Shown here: piece after piece, positions 1 through 5,997 of the stretch
Numbering within the stretch: position 1 is the first letter of the stretch
How the letters are laid out: the number at the start of each line of letters is the position of its first letter
Translations under genes and position numbers: made by a program
NCBI GenBank assembly: GCA_009776905.1
Contig: WRMX01000051.1
Coordinates: forward strand, 1-10,215
Reading direction: 5' to 3'
Length of the DNA: 10,215 nucleotides
Source: Oscillospiraceae bacterium
GTDB taxonomy: Bacteria; Bacillota; Clostridia; Oscillospirales; Oscillospiraceae
The notes under the pieces: model-generated
What the model was told of the DNA's origin: nothing
What the model saw: the letters and a program-made list of their open reading frames with translations, nothing else
The model's database searches: none

Positions 1-140
1 AGATATCGGTAGAAGCTGTGCATTTCGGGATTGTGTAGGCATCCGCTTTCGCCAGCCATGTACAGCATGTGGCGCAGGTATGGCCGCCCCCGCTTGCTCA
101 CCTTGGTGTTGCCTTTATGCTGTCCGGAGCTGTTCTCCAC
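1..140 (-). pseudogene. IS110-family transposase, C-terminal fragment (runs off left edge)
   Basis: Reading leftward from base 140, an open frame of 46 codons begins VENSSGQHKG, continues NTKVSKRGRPYLRHMLYMAG and reaches FYRY at the window edge. The pattern ENSSG-x-HKG-x-T-x-(I/V)SKRGR-x-x-LR-x-x-L followed by P....FY is typical of the C-terminal transposase domain of IS110/IS116/IS902 elements. The frame meets a stop just upstream, near base 150, and the N-terminal DEDD/RuvC-like half is absent: that stretch is occupied by another gene. It is therefore a 5'-truncated remnant. Whether its 3' end is intact lies outside the window. The assignment rests on motif memory, not on a search. Confidence 0.75.
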
Positions 141-1017
141 ATGTCGGCAGTTTTATGGCTGTATAGTCGGGGGAATCATGGTATAGCCTGCGGTCAATGT
201 GGCTGCGGCCGAGCCTCAGCTCCGCATCGATAAACTCGGACAGATATTGATAGACATCAGTGCCTGCGTAGACCTTCACGTTCCACCGCTTGCATGCTCC
301 AATGGTGAAACTGGATTTTATGTATTCATTGAATCTGATGACGCGGTCAGAATCCGGATATAGATAATCCTTCACAGAATCTTTCACATACTGGTAATCA
401 AAGTTGTACGATGTCCCGTCTTTATATTTTATCGCCGTCATCGACTTGAACCATGGCGCGTAGGGGAGGTCCACGATAGACCTATATGCTGCCTCAACCT
501 CCGCAAATTTGCATTTCGACTGCATGTACCTGCCGTCTTTGAGAAAATCGGCGAAATAAAACTCCTCCACGCTGTCGTCGTACCCAAATATCAGGACTTG
601 ATGATTTGCGTCTCCGCCCCTTTTATAAGCGGCGATCTTGCCGACGTTCGCGAGGCCATATACATACATGGATAAATCTATATTGTGTTTTATGTAAGAG
701 ACGAATGTGTCATATGGAGCAATGTATTCATATGGAGTGTCAAACATATATAAGTACGGTGACATGTCGCCCCGATGAAAGGTGTCGTCGGCGTTCACCC
801 ATGCCAGCCTCCTCGTATCAAAGTCACTGAAGAAGCATCCGGCAAAGGGGTTTTCGTCTGTAAGGTCCCTTCCGGGCTTGTCGATCACATATATCTGAAT
901 GTATTGCGAGTATATCCAGTCATATGCGTCTTCATGATTGAACAGGATTGATAGCGTGGTCGCATATGGCGGGAATGTAGTGATGGGCGATGTGGCTAAC
1001 GGCAATATTTTTTTCAT
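115..1017 (-). CDS. Unrecognised BtrH-like / natural-product-cluster-type protein, probably C-terminally truncated
   Basis: A soluble protein of 300 aa, rich in Tyr and Asp, with no signal peptide or membrane segment. Around residues 139-158 it reads HQVLIFGYDD, then FYFADF. This resembles the H..LI.GYDD...F...D core of BtrH-type and peptidase-C39-like acyltransferase proteins common in NRPS and peptide clusters. The N-terminal LPL...YATTLSIL and YSQYIQI segments fit the same group, but I see no obvious catalytic cysteine in the LSIL region. I chose the ATG at 1017 (MKKILPL) because AAGAG lies upstream; a start at 1053 is possible but has no clear SD. The last eight residues (CGEQLRTA) are read from the IS110 fragment in another frame, so the native C-terminus appears to be lost. 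The gene is more AT-rich than its neighbours. Function is unknown. Confidence 0.6.
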   Translation of the reverse strand: MKKILPLATSPITTFPPYATTLSILFNHEDAYDWIYSQYIQIYVIDKPGRDLTDENPFAGCFFSDFDTRRLAWVNADDTFHRGDMSPYLYMFDTPYEYIAPYDTFVSYIKHNIDLSMYVYGLANVGKIAAYKRGGDANHQVLIFGYDDSVEEFYFADFLKDGRYMQSKCKFAEVEAAYRSIVDLPYAPWFKSMTAIKYKDGTSYNFDYQYVKDSVKDYLYPDSDRVIRFNEYIKSSFTIGACKRWNVKVYAGTDVYQYLSEFIDAELRLGRSHIDRRLYHDSPDYTAIKLPTCGEQLRTA

Positions 1018-1101
1018 AACATTAGTTACTCTTAAGTGATTGTGGCAACGCATCTAAAGATAGAGATATCTTCCTGATGTAGATACAAAATGTTTGTTTC
1101 A

Positions 1102-1128
1102 TTGTGCTACTTTGCGATAGTAGCACAA
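1102..1128 (-). promoter_or_regulatory. 10-bp perfect inverted repeat, candidate operator or leader hairpin
   Basis: TTGTGCTACT and AGTAGCACAA form a perfect 10-bp stem around a 7-base loop, about 85 bases upstream of the BtrH-like start. It overlaps the -10 of the candidate promoter for that gene. It has no T-tract, so a protein-binding site is more likely than a terminator. This is inference from position. Confidence 0.5.
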
Positions 1129-1145
1129 CAATTTCGATAATGCAA
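1117..1145 (-). promoter_or_regulatory. Candidate promoter of the BtrH-like gene
   Basis: On the minus strand, TTGCAT (1140-1145) and TACTAT (1117-1122) are separated by exactly 17 bases. Both hexamers match the sigma-A consensus at four of six positions. Transcription would start near 1110 and give a leader of about 90 bases. The -10 sits inside the 1102-1128 inverted repeat. Confidence 0.3.
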
Positions 1146-1191
1146 GTACTTTTTTAAAAATAATTGTAGTAATTGTGCAATTGTGTTGCTA

Positions 1192-1213
1192 TTACACGTT
1201 ACGTGTTGTGTAA
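1192..1213. promoter_or_regulatory. Nested dyad, possible operator
   Basis: ACACGT-T-ACGTGT (1194-1206) is a perfect 13-base dyad. It overlaps a wider pair, TTACAC (1192-1197) and GTGTAA (1208-1213). It lies upstream of the candidate promoter at 1117-1145 in an AT-rich region. A regulator-binding site is possible; no regulator can be assigned. Confidence 0.3.
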
Positions 1214-1297
1214 CTGATACATAAAATCGCTATCATGGAGGTTTAAAAAATAGCTGAGCCATAGGCGCGGAATCTTTAAATACTCCAAGAAATTACA

Positions 1298-1416
1298 GGG
1301 GAAAGATTCTTCGCCTGCGGTTCAGATTGACATGCACTATAGTTTCCCTTAGCATAATGACGAGGAAAGATTCTTCGCCTGCGGCTCATAATGACAAGCA
1401 CTATAGTTTTCCTCAG
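1298..1416. repeat. Two direct copies of a 55-bp hairpin-bounded repeat
   Basis: Copy 1 is 1298-1352 and copy 2 is 1362-1416, a 64-base period. They share GGAAAGATTCTTCGCCTGCGG, then TCA, TGACA and GCACTATAGTTT with few differences. Each copy is bounded by short complementary ends, GGGAAA/TTTCCC in copy 1 and GAGGAAA/TTTCCTC in copy 2, so each can fold on itself. The core resembles the degenerate 'GATTCTTCGC...TCAGAATGACA' intergenic repeats found in many bacteria (recall, not searched). They lie directly after the radical SAM stop codon and might serve as its 3' end structure. Confidence 0.7.
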
Positions 1417-1419
1417 GCA

Positions 1420-2535
1420 CTATATATACCTGCGCAGGAGCGTTGAAAGGAATTCCTCATATGCTTCGCCTTCCCCGATGTCCGCCAGATAATTATCCAC
1501 CTGCTCGCTCTGCTCAATATTAAGCTCGTCCAAATCCGCAAGGCGGCCTACCATCCCCATGCGCCGGGCGACTTGATAGCGCCGCCGCGTCCGATCATCG
1601 AGCTTTTCGTAAGCGGAGAACACGGACAGCATCCGCTCCTTGTCTTGCGCCATATTGCCGTTGACGTCCTCAAAGAGGTTTATGATATGGTCGCTGAAAA
1701 GATACCCTTCCGCCTTGTTTATCAGCCCAATCATCTTTTTCAGCTCCAGCATCTTTTCAATATCCGTGCATTCCTTTATCTCTCCTGATTGCGCCTCATC
1801 ATACCACTGCGTCCCTTTTTGCGCGACGAAAGTCCTTATCCTTACGAAATCCGGGTTTATCCTATTTATGACATCCGCGGTTTCCGATGCGTTGCCGTCC
1901 GACAAGCCCCTTCCCCCGACGCCCGGCATGAAATATACCGAAAGCTCGATGCCGGAGGCTTTGACTTTCAGCCCTGCCTCTATCTCCTGCGCTTTCGTGT
2001 GCCCTTTGTTTATCATGCGCAGGACGCTGTCGCTGCCGGATTCAAACCCTGAGTGGATGCGGTCGAGACCGGCTACCTTCAGCTCCGCAAGCTGTTCGAC
2101 CGTGAACTTGTCGAGCGAATCGACTCTGCCGTATGTTGTCACGCGCTTCACCCATGGGTGCGTTTCTCTCAAGTATTCGAGGATGCTCCGCAGCTTGTCA
2201 AACGACAGCACCATTGTGTTCGCATCCTGCAAAAAGACCGAGTCCTCTCCCGAGGCGATCCACTGCATGATATAGCGGTAGCGCTCCCTCGTTTCCTCCG
2301 GAAGCGCATATATGCTCTCCATCTGTCCATTCCTGATGTTGTTCCTATAGAGCGCTGCTTGGTCGATGTCGGCCTTTATCTCTTCGACAGTACGGGCGCT
2401 GAACTCGTGCTGTTTGTATAAGCGGCAAAATTTGCACTTGTTCCAGGGGCAATTGCGCGTCGCGCGCAGCAAGAGGCTCCCCGCCTCGCTGGGCGGCCGT
2501 ATCGGCCCGATTTCAAATTCTTTGCTCATACGCAT
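1420..2535 (-). CDS. Radical SAM protein with CX4CX2C cluster motif
   Basis: A cytoplasmic protein of 371 aa. C29, C34 and C37 (NCPWNKCKFC) form the cysteine triad expected to bind the SAM-coordinating 4Fe-4S cluster. The spacing is CX4CX2C rather than the usual CX3CX2C. GLDRIHSGFESGSD and the later GVGGRGLSDGN segments fit a radical SAM barrel of the COG1032/Elp3-like type. The opening pattern (SLLLRATRNCPWN.C.FC..YK) matches an uncharacterised family I recall from anaerobes. There are no extra cysteine clusters for auxiliary Fe-S centres. The ATG at 2535 is preceded by AAAGG with 6-base spacing, and its first 23 bases overlap the end of the aldo/keto reductase gene, so the two are translationally coupled. 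It is the last gene of the operon. Substrate and reaction are unknown. Confidence 0.85.
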   Translation of the reverse strand: MRMSKEFEIGPIRPPSEAGSLLLRATRNCPWNKCKFCRLYKQHEFSARTVEEIKADIDQAALYRNNIRNGQMESIYALPEETRERYRYIMQWIASGEDSVFLQDANTMVLSFDKLRSILEYLRETHPWVKRVTTYGRVDSLDKFTVEQLAELKVAGLDRIHSGFESGSDSVLRMINKGHTKAQEIEAGLKVKASGIELSVYFMPGVGGRGLSDGNASETADVINRINPDFVRIRTFVAQKGTQWYDEAQSGEIKECTDIEKMLELKKMIGLINKAEGYLFSDHIINLFEDVNGNMAQDKERMLSVFSAYEKLDDRTRRRYQVARRMGMVGRLADLDELNIEQSEQVDNYLADIGEGEAYEEFLSTLLRRYI

Positions 2536-3625
2536 CCGCTGCCTTTCGCATGGTGTCCGGGATTTCTATATGCTGCGGGCAATGCTTTTCGCATGAATGG
2601 CACGCCGTGCATTTTGACGGCAGCAGCCCTCCCGCCGTCACTTCTTCAAATGTGTAGCCGATGCTTCTCTTTTGATTAAACGTGATGAATTCGTTATATA
2701 GCTCGATCAACGCGGGGATTTTCAGCTTTTGAGGGCAGTTTTCCACGCAGTATTTGCAGCCGGTGCAGGGAATCGTCGGCATTTTATGCAGCACGTCCGC
2801 GACTTCCCTTAGTACCGCTTTCTCCTCGTCTGACAATGGTTTGAGGTTCTTGATCGTATTGATGTTGTCCTCGAGCTGCTCCATAGTTCCCATGCCGCTG
2901 AGCATGACGTGCAGCCCTTCAAGCGGCGCGACGAAGCGAACCGCCCACGATGCTGCGGAAACGTCGGGGTTTATCTTCCGAAGCATTGTTTCCGCCTCCG
3001 AGCCCGCTCCCGAAAGCAGTCCCCCTTTTACCGGCCCCATAATGTTGAAAGGCTTATTGTGCTTCCTGGCTGTCTCATACAGGCGGCGCGACTGGACTTC
3101 CGGGTCTTCCCAGTCCAGATAGTTGATCTGCAGCTGGACAATATCGACGTCAGGATGGCGCGAGAGCAAAATGTCCAGATGCTCGGGCGAATCATGGTAG
3201 GAAAAGCCGTAATTTCGTATGCGCCCCTGCTCCTTCAGGTTTCGTACGAAGTCCCAGCCGCCGATCTGTTCGAGCTTTTCGCCCGTTTCCAACGAGAGTC
3301 CGTGCAGCAGATAGAAGTCGAGATGGTCGAGCCCCAGCCTCTCCAGGGATGTGTCGAACGCTTTTTGCATGTCGTCCTGTGTCTTTACGAGGAAGACGGG
3401 CATTTTTGTCGTGACCATGTAGTTGTCGCGAGGATGCCTGCGCACAAGCGCTTCCCGCAGCGCTTCCTCCGAGCCCGTATATACATAGGCTGTGTCGAAA
3501 TATTTGAACCCCGCTGCCAGATATGTGTCCACCATCTGCTTCAGCAGTTCCATGTCGATGCCGAGGCCTCCTGCCATTGGCATCCGCATGAAGCCGAATC
3601 CGAGCTTGCCGATCGTTTGTTCCAT
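2513..3625 (-). CDS. Aldo/keto reductase with two C-terminal 4Fe-4S motifs
   Basis: A protein of 370 aa. Residues 1-270 are an aldo/keto reductase barrel with the catalytic tetrad visible: D44 and Y49 in FDTAYVYTGSEE, K74 in VTTKMP and H108 in LLHGL. Residues 280-360 are a ferredoxin-like tail with two CX2CX2CX3C-P motifs, at C287/C290/C293/C297 and C339/C342/C345/C349, each expected to hold a 4Fe-4S cluster. This fused architecture is common in anaerobes, where such proteins probably exchange electrons between NAD(P)H-type cofactors and ferredoxin; the physiological substrates are mostly unknown. GGGAGGAG lies just upstream of the ATG. The gene begins 47 bases after the ene-reductase stop and overlaps the radical SAM gene by 23 bases, so it is the middle gene of the operon. 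It probably reduces a carbonyl related to the upstream enzyme's product (inference). Confidence 0.93.
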   Translation of the reverse strand: MEQTIGKLGFGFMRMPMAGGLGIDMELLKQMVDTYLAAGFKYFDTAYVYTGSEEALREALVRRHPRDNYMVTTKMPVFLVKTQDDMQKAFDTSLERLGLDHLDFYLLHGLSLETGEKLEQIGGWDFVRNLKEQGRIRNYGFSYHDSPEHLDILLSRHPDVDIVQLQINYLDWEDPEVQSRRLYETARKHNKPFNIMGPVKGGLLSGAGSEAETMLRKINPDVSAASWAVRFVAPLEGLHVMLSGMGTMEQLEDNINTIKNLKPLSDEEKAVLREVADVLHKMPTIPCTGCKYCVENCPQKLKIPALIELYNEFITFNQKRSIGYTFEEVTAGGLLPSKCTACHSCEKHCPQHIEIPDTMRKAADAYEQRI

Positions 3626-3672
3626 TTAGGCTCCTCCCATATTCACATTTCCTTGTATAATCATGATGCGTT

Positions 3673-5601
3673 CTATCGGCCGATTACCCCCGCAATCGTG
3701 CGAGCGGTCTCTGTTGCGTTCATTATATTAAACCTTCCCGCGCAGTCGCCGACTATATGGAAAACCGGAGAAACCGCCGACAGCGCGAACGCTTCATCAA
3801 TCCTCGGAACCACGCCGGTTGCCGCAACTACCGTGTCTGCGGGTAGCAGAAGCTCGCCATTCGGGGTGGAGCAGAGGACGCCTTCCGGCGTGATTCTTTC
3901 TGCCTTGGCGCCAAAATGAATGTATATGCCCCTGCTCTCCAGTTCCAGCCGCGTGACCATGCTCGTCACGCCCGGCCCCGGCATTTTATCGCGCATCTCA
4001 ATGATTTCCGCTTTTTTCCCGAGCGAATCCAGATAAACTCCAAGCTCGGAACCGGACGGCCCCGCGCCGATAATGACCACGTGCTCCCCGATGCGTCCGG
4101 GGTCCATATAGGCCTCTTCGACAGATATGACATGATCCGATGATATTCCCTCTATCTTGGGGACGGCGTGCTTCGAGCCAAGAGAAGCTATCACGGCGTC
4201 CGCTTTCGTCGCTTCCAGGAATTGAGGCGTCACTTCGCAGTTGAGGCGGACTTCCACGCCCAGCTTTTCCAGCTTGGATTTCTGAAATTCAATGTATCGC
4301 ATCGTGTCTTTCTTGAACGGCACGTTCTCTTCACAGAGCAAGATTCCGCCTAGGCGCCCGCTCTTTTCGCACAGAAGCACGGAGTGCCCCTGCTCCGCAC
4401 ATGATATCGCAGCTTCCATGCCCCCGATGCCGCCGCCCACGACAAGCACGCGCTGTTTCTTCGGCGGAGCGGCAAAGCGGGTAAACTCATTATCGCGGCC
4501 TGTTTCCGGATTGAGCGCGCAATATATGCGGAAGCTCGGGAACAGCGCATCGCTGCATCCATAGCAGCGTATGCATTTCCTGATTTCATCGCGTCTTCCC
4601 GCCCTTGCTTTATTTGGCAAGTCCGGGTCGCAATTGAGGGCGCGGGCGGCATTGATGATATCGGCCTTGCCCGTCGCCAATATCTCCTCCATGAGCTCGG
4701 GGTCCGAATGCGCGCCCACGGACGACACCATCGACTTTTTCACATGCTTCTTCACTTCGGCTGCGTATTGCACGAATTTGCCGTCTTCGTCATACATCGA
4801 TGGCGCCCACATCAGCGCGTTGCCGTTCTTTGTGCGCCCATGCAGGCCCGCCGAGCAGTGAATAATGTCCGCGTGCCCGTCAAGCTGCTTGGCATATTCT
4901 ATGCCTTCCGGCACGTCGTAGCCATCCTCGAACTCGGTCACGGACATCCTGATCTCTATCGGGAAACCGCTGCCGCAGCTGTCATGTATCGCGTCGCAGA
5001 CCGCCACGGCGAGGCGCGCGCGGTTTTCGGCGCTCCCTCCCCATTTGTCTGTCCGCTTGTTCACGGCAGGGCTGAAGAACTGTTGCAAGAGCCAGCCATG
5101 GCCGCCGTGGACGGTCACCATGCCATAGCCATAATATTTGACACGTGCGGCCGCTTCCGCGAACATCAGTATCGTGTCATATATTTGCTTTTCCGTCATC
5201 TCATTGCATTTGACAATGTCATATCCGTCGATGTATTCCGGGGAGGGGCCGAGGTGCGCGTCCGCCACCATCCCTCCGTGCTGCAATTCCATTGACGGTA
5301 CTGCGCCTAGCCTTCTGATACGCTCTGCCAGCCTTGCCATAAAGCGCATCGATGCGTCATTCGTGATGTCGACGCCGAGCTTTCCGGTCCGGCTTACTGC
5401 CGGGTTGATGTGGCATTCGCCGATGCAGACTGTGGCGGCGCCGCCCATTGCCTTTTTTTCGTAATAGGCGATGAATTCTTCCGTTGGCGTGGTGCCATCC
5501 CACATAAAGTCCATGTAGCCTGTCGGGGATGTGAATATTCTGTTTCTGAAGAGGGTTTCTCCTATGAGGAATGGTTTAAACAGCTTGGGGTATTGAAGCA
5601 T
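3673..5601 (-). CDS. Old-yellow-enzyme / 2-enoate-reductase-type FMN, Fe-S, FAD oxidoreductase
   Basis: A protein of 642 aa, the usual length of the BaiCD/BaiH, 2,4-dienoyl-CoA reductase and 2-enoate reductase group. Residues 1-335 are an FMN-binding TIM barrel, with ELQHGG near 105 and HGGHGWLLQQFFSP followed by NKRTDKWGGSAENR near 165-195. C343, C346, C349 and C361 (CX2CX2CX11C, then ALNP) are expected to ligate a 4Fe-4S cluster; the classical members have CX2CX3C at this point. Residues from about 384 carry the FAD motif VVGGGIGGMEAA, and VVIIGAGPSGSELG near 506 is the NAD(P) motif. The C-terminal GDCAGRFNIMNATETAR is the conserved FAD contact. Such enzymes reduce activated C=C bonds in enones or enoates; the substrate (bile acid, steroid, cinnamate-like or other) cannot be told from sequence. 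The start is ATG 5601, with AAAGGA at a rather long 12-base spacing. It is the first gene of a three-gene operon. Confidence 0.95.
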   Translation of the reverse strand: MLQYPKLFKPFLIGETLFRNRIFTSPTGYMDFMWDGTTPTEEFIAYYEKKAMGGAATVCIGECHINPAVSRTGKLGVDITNDASMRFMARLAERIRRLGAVPSMELQHGGMVADAHLGPSPEYIDGYDIVKCNEMTEKQIYDTILMFAEAAARVKYYGYGMVTVHGGHGWLLQQFFSPAVNKRTDKWGGSAENRARLAVAVCDAIHDSCGSGFPIEIRMSVTEFEDGYDVPEGIEYAKQLDGHADIIHCSAGLHGRTKNGNALMWAPSMYDEDGKFVQYAAEVKKHVKKSMVSSVGAHSDPELMEEILATGKADIINAARALNCDPDLPNKARAGRRDEIRKCIRCYGCSDALFPSFRIYCALNPETGRDNEFTRFAAPPKKQRVLVVGGGIGGMEAAISCAEQGHSVLLCEKSGRLGGILLCEENVPFKKDTMRYIEFQKSKLEKLGVEVRLNCEVTPQFLEATKADAVIASLGSKHAVPKIEGISSDHVISVEEAYMDPGRIGEHVVIIGAGPSGSELGVYLDSLGKKAEIIEMRDKMPGPGVTSMVTRLELESRGIYIHFGAKAERITPEGVLCSTPNGELLLPADTVVAATGVVPRIDEAFALSAVSPVFHIVGDCAGRFNIMNATETARTIAGVIGR

Positions 5602-5729
5602 ATTTTATGATCATCCTTTCTAATACTGCTCACGCCCTTGCGCTCGGCAGACGTTTTTTTTGCTTCATTTGTGCTCAAATGAGGCATCCTTGCCTCAGTT
5701 TCGCACCGCTCCGCATCCTTGCATGGGGC

Positions 5730-5757
5730 CCCCGAAAAGCCGTAAGGCTTTTTGGGG
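5730..5757 (+). repeat. 12-bp hairpin with GTAA loop inside the palindromic element
   Basis: CCCCGAAAAGCC pairs with GGCTTTTTGGGG (one G-T pair) around GTAA. On the plus strand this is a GNRA-type tetraloop. There is no T-tract immediately after it, so it does not look like a standard terminator. Confidence 0.65.
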
Positions 5758-5782
5758 AGAGGAAGAGCGACGTAGTGAGTGA

Positions 5783-5804
5783 GCTTTCGCACTTGTGCGG
5801 AAGC
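5783..5804 (+). repeat. 9-bp hairpin with CTTG loop inside the palindromic element
   Basis: GCTTTCGCA pairs with TGCGGAAGC (one T-G pair) around CTTG. On the plus strand CUUG is a known stable RNA tetraloop. An alternative pairing exists: TGCGGA (5796-5801) and GCGAA (5803-5807) also complement TCCGCA (5710-5715) and TTCGC (5700-5704), which would enclose the GTAA hairpin. Confidence 0.55.
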
Positions 5805-5870
5805 GAATGATACGTAGTCCGCGATGACGACTGATGAAGCAAAAATAAACGTCTACCTCACCGGGCGTGA

Positions 5871-5901
5871 ATTATAACACCTCTCAAAAATTATCCTTCA
5901 A
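5871..5901 (-). promoter_or_regulatory. Candidate promoter of the ene-reductase operon
   Basis: On the minus strand a perfect TATAAT occupies 5871-5876, directly outside the palindromic element. TTGAAG lies upstream with 19-base spacing, which is longer than ideal and matches the -35 consensus at four of six positions. Transcription from here would start at about the first bases of the element and place all of it in a leader of roughly 260 bases. Confidence 0.4.
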
Positions 5902-5917
5902 AAATTCGTTCTCTAAA

Positions 5918-5946
5918 TTGACAGTTGGTATTTTTCCTGATAGTAT
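5918..5946 (+). promoter_or_regulatory. Sigma-A-type promoter of the permease operon
   Basis: A perfect TTGACA (5918-5923) is followed after 17 bases by TAGTAT (5941-5946), which matches TATAAT at four of six positions. The start would be near 5953, giving a leader of about 45 bases before the ATG at 5998. Confidence 0.65.
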
Positions 5947-5973
5947 GTCTTGCGGAATCGACATCAATCACAA

Positions 5974-5984
5974 ATTACAGTAAT
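5974..5984. promoter_or_regulatory. ATTAC-A-GTAAT dyad in the permease leader
   Basis: A perfect 11-base dyad lies between the predicted transcription start and the SD (GGGGA at 5986-5990). Its position suits a repressor site, but it does not match the dyad upstream of the TetR gene, so the regulator is unknown. It is short enough to be chance. Confidence 0.25.
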
Positions 5985-5997
5985 CGGGGAAACGTGA

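Larger units (their letters stand above)
1018..1419. other. AT-rich intergenic gap with dyads and repeats
   Basis: This 402-bp gap lies between the start of the BtrH-like gene and the end of the radical SAM gene. I find no convincing coding sequence. It contains a candidate minus-strand promoter, two inverted repeats and a duplicated 55-bp sequence, each listed separately. Confidence 0.6.
5630..5870. repeat. 241-bp palindromic, multi-hairpin element (MITE-like or structured leader)
   Basis: The outer ends are TCACGCCC (5630-5637) and GGGCGTGA (5863-5870), perfect complements. Inside them, AGACGTTTTTTTTGCTTCAT (5649-5668) pairs with the complementary block at 5834-5854 with a one-base length difference. 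Between lie local hairpins at 5666-5681, 5680-5697, 5730-5757 and 5783-5804. No coding sequence or transposase is present. The layout fits a miniature inverted-repeat element, and also a transcribed structured RNA. I see no clear target-site duplication: the flanks are TAATACTGC on the left and ATTATAACAC on the right. Confidence 0.65.
5602..5997. other. Divergent intergenic region
   Basis: This 396-bp gap separates the leftward redox operon from the rightward permease operon. It contains, from left to right, the SD of the ene-reductase, a 241-bp palindromic element, a minus-strand TATAAT, a forward promoter and a small dyad in front of the permease SD. Short open frames here (for example 5607-5810 on plus and 5562-5792 on minus) fall inside the element and look spurious. 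Confidence 0.7.

Noticed and set aside
1298..1416. Possible CRISPR array
   Set aside because: There are only two copies of 55 bp with a 9-base gap, they are internally self-complementary, and no cas gene is present.
2909..3919. 336-codon open frame on the plus strand
   Set aside because: It lies antisense to the well-supported aldo/keto reductase and ene-reductase genes, has no recognisable domain, and crosses their intergenic gap. It is a mirror of GC-rich codon use.
3673..5601. Naming the enzyme BaiCD or BaiH and the locus a bile-acid operon
   Set aside because: Architecture and length fit, but the characteristic bai neighbours are absent and the Fe-S spacing differs. The substrate cannot be assigned.
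5562..5810. Short open frames on both strands within the palindromic element
   Set aside because: They consist of hairpin arms read as codons, overlap each other, and lack a credible SD or homology.
5602..5997. FMN or other known riboswitch ahead of the flavoenzyme operon
   Set aside because: The hairpins do not show the conserved RFN-element sequences or any other class I can recognise. The structure is reported as an unassigned element.
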